A stretch of DNA of 13,557 nucleotides, taken from contig JAEXNS010000315.1 in the NCBI GenBank assembly GCA_023439605.1, positions 1 to 13,557 of the forward strand, written 5' to 3'. A program made the position numbers and the translations under genes. The DNA comes from Bacillota bacterium. GTDB lineage: Bacteria > Bacillota > Clostridia > Oscillospirales > Ruminococcaceae. The notes beneath the pieces are model-generated. The model saw nothing but the letters and a program-made list of their open reading frames with translations. It had not been told where the DNA came from and did no database searches. Shown in pieces: positions 1-6,021 of the stretch. The first letter of the stretch is position 1; each line of letters opens with the position of its first letter.

Positions 1-49
1 TTTTCTATCGCAAAAAGAAGCAAAAAAGCTCCTAAAGCATAAGGATTTC

Positions 50-137
50 GCTTTCTGCGGAAAGCAACCAAGGGCGTTGCCCTTTGGAAACCTACGATTT
101 TTTGAAAAAAATCGAGTAAAACTTTAACTTTTTTACT
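50..137. repeat. Cluster of consecutive hairpins upstream of the first gene
   Basis: Four inverted repeats lie almost end to end. GCTTTC/GAAAGC is at 50-55/60-65. CCAAGGGC pairs with GCCCTT(T)GG at 68-75/79-87 with one bulged T. CGATTTTTT/AAAAAATCG is at 95-103/106-114. AGTAAAA/TTTTACT is at 115-121/131-137. The first two stems are noticeably more GC-rich than the surrounding DNA. The third and fourth are A/T tracts that could work as terminators in either direction. The block may be the 3' end of an upstream transcript or a dispersed palindromic element of the genome. One copy in one window cannot separate these. No coding function is visible in it. Confidence 0.55.
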
Positions 138-205
138 AAGTTGACGACATTATTTGGTCGGGTGCTGAATAGTAAAATAATTTTATCGTTAAGGGAGGAA
201 TTTTA

Positions 206-2773
206 ATGTTGAGTATTTCCAAAATAGTTAGTACAGGTATAAAAAGCGTTGACAATGTACTAGATATGCTTCGATTAGGTGATAACGTGGTATGGCAAGT
301 AGGTTCTATAGATGAGTATATACACATGTGTGAGGCTTTTGTCAAACAAGCAAAACAAGACGAAAGGCACATTGTTTATATTAGGTTTGGAAAGCATAAG
401 CCAGTTATTGAAGATATTGAAGGTATAGTACTATATGAATTGGATGCAGAAAAAGGTTTTGAAGATTTCACTGCAAAAATTCATAATATAATTACAGTTG
501 AGGGATGTAGGACTTTTTATGTATTTGACTGTCTTACTGAATTGTTAGAATTTTGGAATTCAGATCTAATGATAGGAAACTTTTTTAAAGTAACTTGTCC
601 ATATCTTTTTGAACTGGAAACAATAGCTTATTTTGCACTTATGAGAAACGTTTTAAACTATGATACCATTGCACGCATAAGAGAAACAACGCAATTGCTT
701 ATTGATATTTATTTAATAGAAAGCAATTACTATATTCATCCGCTTAAAGTATGGAACAGATATTCACCACTCATGTTCCTTCCTCATTTGATAAAAGAAG
801 ATGAAGCTGTATGTATATCTGGAAGTGCTGAGTCTTCTGAGTTATTTTCAAATTTAAGTATTTGGAACAGGGATAGAATGGATTATTGGGAAAATAAAGT
901 TTCAAAAGCGGCAAAATATTTAAATTCAGAAAATGAAACTGAAAAAGAAGAACAGAAAATAATCTTAATAAAACTTCTTTTGTGTAAAGAAGAATCTAAA
1001 ATGTATAATCTATGTTGTAAATACTTTACTCTTGCAGATTTGGTGAAAATAGCCTCAAAAGTAGTAGGAACAGGTTACATAGGTTGTAAAAGTGTGGGGA
1101 TGCTTATAGCAAGAAAAATAGTCATGCACGAAGAAGCGAGTAGTTTTGCAGGCCATTGGGAACATCATGATTCATATTATTTAGGTTCAGATATATTTTA
1201 TACTTATATTGTTCAAAATGACTGGTGGAAGCTTAGGATGAAGCAAAAAACCGAAAATGGTTATTTTGAATATTCTTCTGAATTAAAAGAAAAACTTTTA
1301 CATGGTATATTCCCAGATAACATACAAAGTCAGTTTATGAATGTGCTGGAGCATTTTGGACAATCTCCAATAATAGTACGTTCTAGCTCGCTACTCGAAG
1401 ATAATTTTGGAAATGCATTTGCAGGCAAATATGATAGTGTTTTTTGTGTAAATCAAGGCACCCCCCAAGAACGTTATGATGCATTTGAACAAGCTGTAAA
1501 AAAGGTATATGCAAGTACTATGAACGAGGATGCACTTGCATATAGAATGAATCGTGGTTTATGGGATAAAGATGAGCAAATGGCCATACTTGTACAGAGA
1601 GTATCTGGCGATTATCATGGTCAATATTATTTTCCCCATCTTGCAGGAGTTGCAAATTCGTCTAATTTATACGTATATGACAACGAAATAGATATGAATG
1701 CAGGAATGTTAAGGCTTGTGTTTGGACTTGGCACAAGGGCTGTAGATAGGGTTATAGGGGATCATGTAAAAATAGTTACCCTTGATAAGCCACTTAGAGA
1801 AGCTTTAATGTATGCAGATGAAAAAAAGAAATTTTCACAGCATAATATGGATGTACTTAGTATATCAGAAAATGAAATTATGAGTAAAAACTTTATAGAT
1901 ATAATTAAAAATGGTATAAAAACAGATAAAGACTTATTTATGAGTATAGACAGCTCAAGCTATGATAGATTGAAGTTACTTGGATACAAGGACATGTCTG
2001 CTGCATATATTTTAGACTTTAAAAAGCTTTTGAAAGAAACTAAGTTTGCGGAATTAATGAAGCTTATTTTATCAACTACTTCAAAAGCATATGATTATCC
2101 AGTTGACATGGAGTTTACAGTGAATTTTTCTCAAGAAGGAAATTTTAAAATAAATATTTTACAGTGTAGGCCACTTCAAACTAGAGGATTAGGGAAAAGT
2201 ATAAGTATGCCTAAAATAGATGATTCAAAAGATTATTTATTTTATTCAAAAGGTAATTTTATGGGAGGAAATGTAAGGTTACCAATAGATTTTATAGTTT
2301 TTATTGACCCAGAAGCATATTTATCAAGGACGGAACAAGAAAAATACAGCGTTGCAAGCATAGTTGGGCAATTAAATTCAAAGCTTAAAAATAAAAATAC
2401 ATTTTTGATTGGTCCAGGAAGATGGGGGACTACAACAGCTTCATTAGGTGTACCTGTAAAATTTACTGAACTAAGTAATATGATTGCAATATGTGAGGTA
2501 TCATATAAAGACAAAGGACTTATGCCAGAACTTTCATATGGAAGTCATTTCTTTCAAGATCTAGTTGAAACGGGGATTTTTTATATTGCTATTTTTGAAG
2601 GTGGTAGCGATACAAGTTTAAACCTTGATTTCGTATATAAAAAAGAAAATATAATTAAAGAATTATTACCATCCATTTCAGGGTATGAAGATGTTATAAA
2701 AGTTATAGAGGTAAAAGGAACAGTTCTTTACTCAGATATATCATCTCAAAAAATTGTTTGTATTAAGGAGTAA
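206..2773 (+). CDS. PEP/pyruvate-binding domain protein with degenerate KaiC/RecA-like N-terminus
   Basis: An 855-residue protein starting at an ATG behind a strong AGGGAGGA site. Residues about 9-185 resemble a RecA/KaiC-type ATPase fold: 'TGIKSVDNVLD' near the start, and a Walker B-like strand FYVFDCLTELLEFW (104-117). The Walker A loop is gone; the equivalent stretch near 30-38 has no GK[ST]. Residues about 285-660 match the ATP-grasp domain of PEP synthase/pyruvate phosphate dikinase (PPDK_N): IGCKSVGMLIARK (292-304), VRSSSLLEDNFGNAFAGKYD (391-410), GLGTRAVDR (508-515 region), DMEFTVN (634-640) and QCRPLQTRG (653-661). A C-terminal segment (about 675-850) has LIGPGRWGTT and YGSHFFQDL, a domain that accompanies this family. 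The phosphohistidine and PEP-binding barrel domains of true PEP synthase (usually about 800 residues in other modules) are absent, so I would not call it ppsA. It may bind or transfer phosphate on an unknown partner. It appears to stand alone, with no coupled neighbour. Confidence 0.85.
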   Translation: MLSISKIVSTGIKSVDNVLDMLRLGDNVVWQVGSIDEYIHMCEAFVKQAKQDERHIVYIRFGKHKPVIEDIEGIVLYELDAEKGFEDFTAKIHNIITVEGCRTFYVFDCLTELLEFWNSDLMIGNFFKVTCPYLFELETIAYFALMRNVLNYDTIARIRETTQLLIDIYLIESNYYIHPLKVWNRYSPLMFLPHLIKEDEAVCISGSAESSELFSNLSIWNRDRMDYWENKVSKAAKYLNSENETEKEEQKIILIKLLLCKEESKMYNLCCKYFTLADLVKIASKVVGTGYIGCKSVGMLIARKIVMHEEASSFAGHWEHHDSYYLGSDIFYTYIVQNDWWKLRMKQKTENGYFEYSSELKEKLLHGIFPDNIQSQFMNVLEHFGQSPIIVRSSSLLEDNFGNAFAGKYDSVFCVNQGTPQERYDAFEQAVKKVYASTMNEDALAYRMNRGLWDKDEQMAILVQRVSGDYHGQYYFPHLAGVANSSNLYVYDNEIDMNAGMLRLVFGLGTRAVDRVIGDHVKIVTLDKPLREALMYADEKKKFSQHNMDVLSISENEIMSKNFIDIIKNGIKTDKDLFMSIDSSSYDRLKLLGYKDMSAAYILDFKKLLKETKFAELMKLILSTTSKAYDYPVDMEFTVNFSQEGNFKINILQCRPLQTRGLGKSISMPKIDDSKDYLFYSKGNFMGGNVRLPIDFIVFIDPEAYLSRTEQEKYSVASIVGQLNSKLKNKNTFLIGPGRWGTTTASLGVPVKFTELSNMIAICEVSYKDKGLMPELSYGSHFFQDLVETGIFYIAIFEGGSDTSLNLDFVYKKENIIKELLPSISGYEDVIKVIEVKGTVLYSDISSQKIVCIKE

Positions 2774-2809
2774 ATAAGTTAAATTTAATTATATACAATA
2801 TGCCTTTAC

Positions 2810-2881
2810 TATTCATCCATATATATAGGGAGGAGACATTTTACCGAAAGCCCGGTCGACTCCATAGAGTCGAAACTTCTA
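2810..2881 (+). repeat. Hairpin element, copy 1 (short form)
   Basis: The core is a perfect 7-bp stem TCGACTC/GAGTCGA at 2856-2862/2867-2873 with a 4-base loop (CATA). It is preceded by ACCGAAAGCCCGG and followed by AAACTTCTA. It matches the element at 3001-3091 over the left flank (TATTC then a TA-rich run), the ACCGAA box, the stem, and the AAAC--CTA tail. It differs in lacking an insert of roughly 20 bases between the ACCGAA box and the stem. No T-tract follows, so it is not a standard terminator. Its identity is unknown. The GAAAGCCC-stem-tail layout resembles right-end/omega-RNA hairpins of IS200/IS605 elements, but no transposase or TnpB gene is nearby. Confidence 0.6.
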
Positions 2882-2948
2882 CAAAATCAAAAACCTTACC
2901 ATTAGTGGCTTAATAGTATCGTAAATCATTCAGTTTTATAAATTTTAT

Positions 2949-2977
2949 TTGCTGTTATCATAGTTCTATGATATAAT
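2949..2977 (+). promoter_or_regulatory. Sigma-A promoter of the ATPase/nuclease gene
   Basis: A -35 box TTGCTG (2949-2954) and a perfect -10 box TATAAT (2972-2977) are separated by 17 bases. Transcription would start near 2984. This puts hairpin copy 2 inside the 5' untranslated leader of about 150 nt that precedes the start at 3134. It is the only good promoter match I see in this gap. Confidence 0.65.
2956..2973. promoter_or_regulatory. Operator-like palindrome inside the promoter spacer
   Basis: TATCATAG-TT-CTATGATA is a perfect 8-bp dyad with a 2-base centre. It fills most of the 17-base spacer and overlaps the first two bases of the -10 box. A dimeric repressor bound here would block RNA polymerase. 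The motif does not match an operator I can name, and no regulator gene lies beside it. In such AT-rich DNA short dyads occur by chance, but an 18-base perfect one placed exactly in a promoter is notable. Confidence 0.45.
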
Positions 2978-3000
2978 TATAAAAGACAATATTTTGTTAT

Positions 3001-3091
3001 TATTCGGCTATATATTTCACATAAAAGAGATTATACCGAAGGTCCAGGGAGATAAGAAAGCCTGGTCGACTCCGTAGAGTCGAAACCCCTA
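3001..3091 (+). repeat. Hairpin element, copy 2 (long form), in the 5' leader
   Basis: The second copy of the element at 2810-2881. The stem TCGACTC/GAGTCGA is at 3066-3072/3077-3083 with loop CGTA; it differs from copy 1 only in the loop. A second stem CCAGG/CCTGG (3044-3048/3061-3065) abuts it, so the RNA could form two adjacent stems. AGGG at 3046-3049 could also pair with CCCT at 3087-3090 just after the hairpin, which would compete with the CCAGG stem. It lies downstream of the promoter at 2949-2977 and ends about 40 bases before the start codon, so it would be transcribed as leader RNA. I do not recognise a known riboswitch class in it. Confidence 0.6.
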
Positions 3092-3133
3092 GTTTAACAG
3101 TGACAATATTTTTTATATAAGGAAGTGAGATAT

Positions 3134-4828
3134 TTGTTTAAAAAGCTAAAACTACCTATAGGCATTGAAAATTTTGAAAAGTTACGCAAACAAAATTTTT
3201 ATTATGTTGATAAAACTTTACTCATTAAGGACCTGCTTGAAAATTGGGGTGAAGTGAATTTATTTACACGACCTAGAAGATTTGGAAAATTGTTAAATAT
3301 GGATATGATGCAGAATTTTTTTGAAATTGGACGAGATTCTTCTTTATTTGATGGTTTAAACATATCAAAAGAAAATGAATTATGTAAAGAATATATGGGA
3401 AAGTTCCCTGTTATTTCAGTAAGCTTAAAAGGTGTGTCAGGAATAAATTTTAAAGATGCAAAAGCTATGATGTCAAGCGTTATTTCTCTAGAATGTGATA
3501 GGCATAAGTATTTATTGAATAGCAACAAAATTGATGAATATGACAAAATTCGTTTTGATGAACTACTTAGAAAAAATGAAAACAATGATATTTTGGTAAA
3601 TAGCATTTTAGTTCTTTCAAATTTGCTTTTCAAACATTACAATAAACAGGTTATTATTCTTATTGATGAATATGATGTACCACTGGACAAGGCATATAAG
3701 CATGGTTATTATGATGAAATGGTTTCTTTGATTTATAGTATTTTTATGCAAGCATTAAAAACAAACGACAGTCTTTATTTTGCTGTTTTAACTGGTTGTT
3801 TAAGGGTTTCCAAAGAAAGTATATTTACAGGATTAAACAACCCAAAAGTTTTTTCAATTACAGATGCTCAATTTGATGAATATTTTGGATTTACAAATGA
3901 TGAAGTTGTTAAAATTCTACAATATTATAACTTATCAGAACACTATGAAACTACAAAATTATGGTATGATGGTTATAGATTTGGAAATGTAGATGTTTTT
4001 TGTCCATGGGATGTTATAAATCATTGTTATGAACTTTGTTATAATAAAGAGTCACAGCCAAAGGCATATTGGGCAAATACAAGTGGAAATGAAATAATAC
4101 GTAAGTTTATATCAAAAGCAACAGATGCAACTACAAAAAGAGATATAGAAAATCTAATAGCAGGTGAAATAATTAAAAAGGAAATAAAGCAGGATCTTAC
4201 ATATAAAGATTTGGATCAAAACTTAGAAAATCTTTGGAGTGTTTTATTTACTACTGGATATTTAACTCAAAGAGAAACTTCAAATGATGATGTTTTAAAT
4301 TTAGCAATTCCAAACCTTGAGATTAGAAAAATTTTTAAAAATCAAATCTATGAGTGGTTTAACTATACTATTCGAAAAGAACCAAGTAAACTAGAGTCCT
4401 TTTGCAGTGCTTTTATAAATGGTGATAGTGAATTTATTGAAGCGAATTTTCAAGCTTATTTACGTCAAACTATAAGTATTAGAGATACATATGTGAAAAA
4501 AGATAAAAAAGAGAACTTTTATCATGGTATTTTATTGGGGATGCTTAGCTATATGGAAGAATGGGTTATTTTATCTAACTCAGAGTCTGGCGATGGATAC
4601 AGTGATATTTTAGTCGAAATAGATGAAGAGTCCATAGGTATAGTTATAGAAGTTAAATATGGCGAAAGTGAAAATTTAGAATTAGCTTGCAAAAATGCGT
4701 TTAAGCAAATAGAAGAAAAAAGATATGCTGAAAAATTAATTGAAAATGGCATGAAGACAATTCTTAAATATGCTATTGCATGTTATAAAAAACGTTGTAT
4801 GGTTATTTTTGAAAAAATTAAAATATAA
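3134..4828 (+). CDS. AAA-ATPase-like protein with C-terminal PD-(D/E)XK nuclease domain (DUF1703), altered Walker A
   Basis: A member of the large clostridial/Bacteroidetes 'ATP-binding protein' family that pairs AAA-ATPase_like with DUF1703. I prefer the TTG at 3134: an AGGAAGTGAG site sits at normal distance, while the in-frame GTG at 3125 lies inside that site. The product is then 564 residues. The N-terminus has the family opening LPIGIENFEKLR and FTRPRRFGKLLN (Walker A, about 45-55). Walker B is VIILIDEYD (173-181), followed by LTGCLRVSKESIFTGLNN (219-236). The C-terminal nuclease fold shows GDGYSDILVE (D491) and IEVKYG (E506, K508), then QIEEKRYAE. The family's usual FGKS is FGKL here, from a TTG codon at 3290-3292, so ATP binding may be impaired. 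The biological role of the family is not established; a link to mobile elements or defence is only a suggestion. It is monocistronic, with its own promoter and terminator. Confidence 0.85.
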   Translation: MFKKLKLPIGIENFEKLRKQNFYYVDKTLLIKDLLENWGEVNLFTRPRRFGKLLNMDMMQNFFEIGRDSSLFDGLNISKENELCKEYMGKFPVISVSLKGVSGINFKDAKAMMSSVISLECDRHKYLLNSNKIDEYDKIRFDELLRKNENNDILVNSILVLSNLLFKHYNKQVIILIDEYDVPLDKAYKHGYYDEMVSLIYSIFMQALKTNDSLYFAVLTGCLRVSKESIFTGLNNPKVFSITDAQFDEYFGFTNDEVVKILQYYNLSEHYETTKLWYDGYRFGNVDVFCPWDVINHCYELCYNKESQPKAYWANTSGNEIIRKFISKATDATTKRDIENLIAGEIIKKEIKQDLTYKDLDQNLENLWSVLFTTGYLTQRETSNDDVLNLAIPNLEIRKIFKNQIYEWFNYTIRKEPSKLESFCSAFINGDSEFIEANFQAYLRQTISIRDTYVKKDKKENFYHGILLGMLSYMEEWVILSNSESGDGYSDILVEIDEESIGIVIEVKYGESENLELACKNAFKQIEEKRYAEKLIENGMKTILKYAIACYKKRCMVIFEKIKI

Positions 4829-4831
4829 ATT

Positions 4832-4879
4832 AAAATCATTTGTTCATATTTACTGTAAAAGTGAACAAATGATTTTTTT
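4832..4879 (+). terminator. Strong intrinsic terminator
   Basis: A perfect 15-bp stem AAAATCATTTGTTCA/TGAACAAATGATTTT (4832-4846/4862-4876) with a 15-base loop, running into a total of seven T. It starts 3 bases after the stop codon of the ATPase/nuclease gene. Because the left arm begins with an A-run it could also serve on the other strand, but no gene converges on it. It isolates the left part of the window from the polysaccharide operon. Confidence 0.9.
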
Positions 4880-5042
4880 GTACAGTATATTTTTGTAAAT
4901 AATTAATTAAAAAATATTTATATATTTTAACTATAAATTCAAATAAATATTAGTTACAGAATTAACATTTTGCTATATTACTAAAAAATAACGTGATTTT
5001 ATAAAAAGTTTTTTATTAATTACTCAAATTTTTAGTTTATAC

Positions 5043-5071
5043 TTTACATTTTTAAATAATAATGATATAAT
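5043..5071 (+). promoter_or_regulatory. Promoter of the polysaccharide operon
   Basis: TTTACA (5043-5048) and TATAAT (5066-5071) at the ideal 17-base spacing, one mismatch from consensus overall. Transcription would start near 5078, leaving a leader of about 200 nt before the first gene at 5280. Nothing comparable is seen within the downstream gene junctions, so this is probably the main promoter for everything to the right. Confidence 0.75.
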
Positions 5072-5167
5072 TTATTAAGATAAAACGGAAAGAGTTATAA
5101 TATATTTAAAAAAGGAGGGTACATAAATTAAATGTTTTTATTCATATAATCCATATCTTGTTTAGTC

Positions 5168-5211
5168 CTTATTTGATGAATTAGGGTTAAATAAGTTTTA
5201 TTTTATTTAAC
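5168..5211 (+). promoter_or_regulatory. Mutually exclusive leader hairpins
   Basis: CTTATTT (5168-5174) can pair with AAATAAG (5189-5195). The latter also belongs to the left arm of a longer stem, GTTAAATAA/TTATTTAAC (5186-5194/5203-5211) extended by a G-U pair. The two folds exclude each other, as in attenuators. However, the second stem has no T-run directly after it, so it is not a classical terminator. AT-rich pairs make both weak. Capsule operon leaders are often targets of anti-termination, but that is only an analogy. Confidence 0.25.
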
Positions 5212-5279
5212 AACTAGATTTTCCAAAACATAATAAAAACATTTTTAGTGTTTTATAAAAAAATTAATGGGGGAGTTTT

Positions 5280-5996
5280 ATGACTTTATCTTATCATACT
5301 ATTGTATTTGATGAAACAGGTATTGAAAAACTAGAAATGGGTGTAAGAGAATCTTTAAAAGCTTCAGACCAAACTGTAAAAGCAAATGGAGGCTATATAT
5401 ATTTATTTCTTAAAAGATTTTTTGATATTATATTGTCCCTTTGGTCTATAGTAGTTCTTGCACCATTGATGATAATAATTGCAATTTTAATTTGCCTTGA
5501 TGATAAAGGCAGTCCTATTTTCTCACAAGTTAGATTCACGAAAAATGGAAAACCTTTTAAGATGTATAAATTTCGTTCAATGTGTATGGATGCAGAAGAA
5601 AAAATAAAGGACTTAGTTAAGCACAACGAACAAGATGGATTAGCTTTTAAAATGAAGCGCGATCCACGTATCACCAAAATAGGTAAATTTATAAGAAAAA
5701 CTTCAATAGATGAGTTGCCACAGCTTTTTAACATACTTATGGGGGATATGACTATTGTAGGACCCCGTCCACCACTACCAAGAGAAGTAGTTGGATACAC
5801 ACCATACCAAATGAACAGGTTATTAGTAAAAGGGGGGTTAACTTGTTTTTGGCAATGTAGTGGTAGGAGTAAATTAACTTTCGAAGACTGGGTTAATATG
5901 GACATCGAATATATAAGACAACAGAACCTATGGGTTGATGCAAAAATTATATTAAAAACTGCTGTTGCAGTCTGTAAAATGGATGGAGCGGCATAA
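5280..5996 (+). CDS. Priming sugar phosphotransferase (bacterial sugar transferase, PF02397)
   Basis: A 238-residue monotopic phosphoglycosyl transferase. It moves a hexose-1-phosphate from a UDP-sugar to undecaprenyl phosphate at the cytoplasmic face of the membrane, the first step of repeat-unit assembly. Only the catalytic module is present; the N-terminal four-helix and CoA-binding-like part of WcaJ/WbaP-type enzymes is missing. After a soluble start of about 40 residues, KRFFDI (45-50) leads into a single membrane segment (about 47-72). Then come KFRSMCMDAE (97-106), the catalytic pair D144-E145 in SIDELPQL, GPRPP (161-165) and GLTCFWQCSGRS (186-197). Family members use glucose, galactose or N-acetyl sugars, and I cannot tell which. 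The ATG at 5280 has a GGGGGAG site five bases upstream-centred. It is the first gene of the operon, with 25 bases to the next. Confidence 0.93.
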   Translation: MTLSYHTIVFDETGIEKLEMGVRESLKASDQTVKANGGYIYLFLKRFFDIILSLWSIVVLAPLMIIIAILICLDDKGSPIFSQVRFTKNGKPFKMYKFRSMCMDAEEKIKDLVKHNEQDGLAFKMKRDPRITKIGKFIRKTSIDELPQLFNILMGDMTIVGPRPPLPREVVGYTPYQMNRLLVKGGLTCFWQCSGRSKLTFEDWVNMDIEYIRQQNLWVDAKIILKTAVAVCKMDGAA

Positions 5997-6021
5997 GTAT
6001 TAAGTAAGGCGGATTTTTTTG

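Larger units (their letters stand above)
2774..3133. other. Intergenic region with hairpin pair and promoter
   Basis: A 360-base gap between the PEP/pyruvate-binding gene and the ATPase/nuclease gene. It holds two diverged copies of a hairpin-bearing element, one promoter with an internal palindrome, and the leader of the next gene. No open frame here has both a start and a ribosome binding site. No hairpin with a following T-run is seen after the stop at 2773, so termination of the first gene is unexplained unless the first hairpin element contributes. Confidence 0.7.
4880..5279. other. AT-rich intergenic region: operon promoter and leader
   Basis: About 400 bases of very AT-rich DNA with no credible gene. 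From 4880 to about 5040 I see only A/T-rich sequence with weak inverted repeats (for example AATATTTA/TAAATATT). The promoter is at 5043-5071. The remainder is a transcribed leader of about 200 nt. It contains a strong Shine-Dalgarno-like AAAGGAGGG (5111-5119) with only a five-codon frame after it (ATG 5132, stop at 5149), two mutually exclusive hairpins at 5168-5211, and the ribosome site of the first gene (GGGGGAG, 5269-5275). Confidence 0.6.

Noticed and set aside
141..175. Promoter for the first gene (TTGACG with a distant TAGTAA)
   Set aside because: The -35-like box is good, but no acceptable -10 lies 16-19 bases downstream; the nearest candidate gives a 23-base spacer.
2242..2514. Antisense open frames (also at 136-372, 3202-3633, 4549-4752, 5393-5905, 7676-7978, 12979-13278)
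   Set aside because: All lie largely opposite or overlapping well-supported genes with recognisable conserved motifs; their translations match no family I know and lack convincing ribosome sites.
206..2773. Calling the first gene ppsA (PEP synthase)
   Set aside because: Only the nucleotide-binding ATP-grasp part is present; the phosphohistidine domain and the PEP/pyruvate barrel are missing, so PEP synthase activity cannot be supported.
2856..2876. Hammerhead-ribozyme-like stem followed by GAAAC
   Set aside because: A stem closing into CGAAAC recalls the hammerhead core, but the required CUGAUGA before the stem is missing in both copies, and no cleavage-site stem is formed.
2842..3091. Short CRISPR-like repeat pair
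   Set aside because: Only two copies, about 190 bases apart, of unequal length and diverged; no regular spacers and no cas genes.
3134..4879. Toxin-antitoxin or multi-gene defence system around the ATPase/nuclease gene
   Set aside because: The gene has its own promoter and terminator and no small partner gene on either side, so there is no evidence of a linked system in this window.
5132..5149. Five-codon leader peptide (M-F-L-F-I) after AAAGGAGGG
   Set aside because: The distance from the ribosome site is long and the frame is tiny with no regulatory codon run, so I do not annotate it as a gene; it is mentioned only as a leader oddity.
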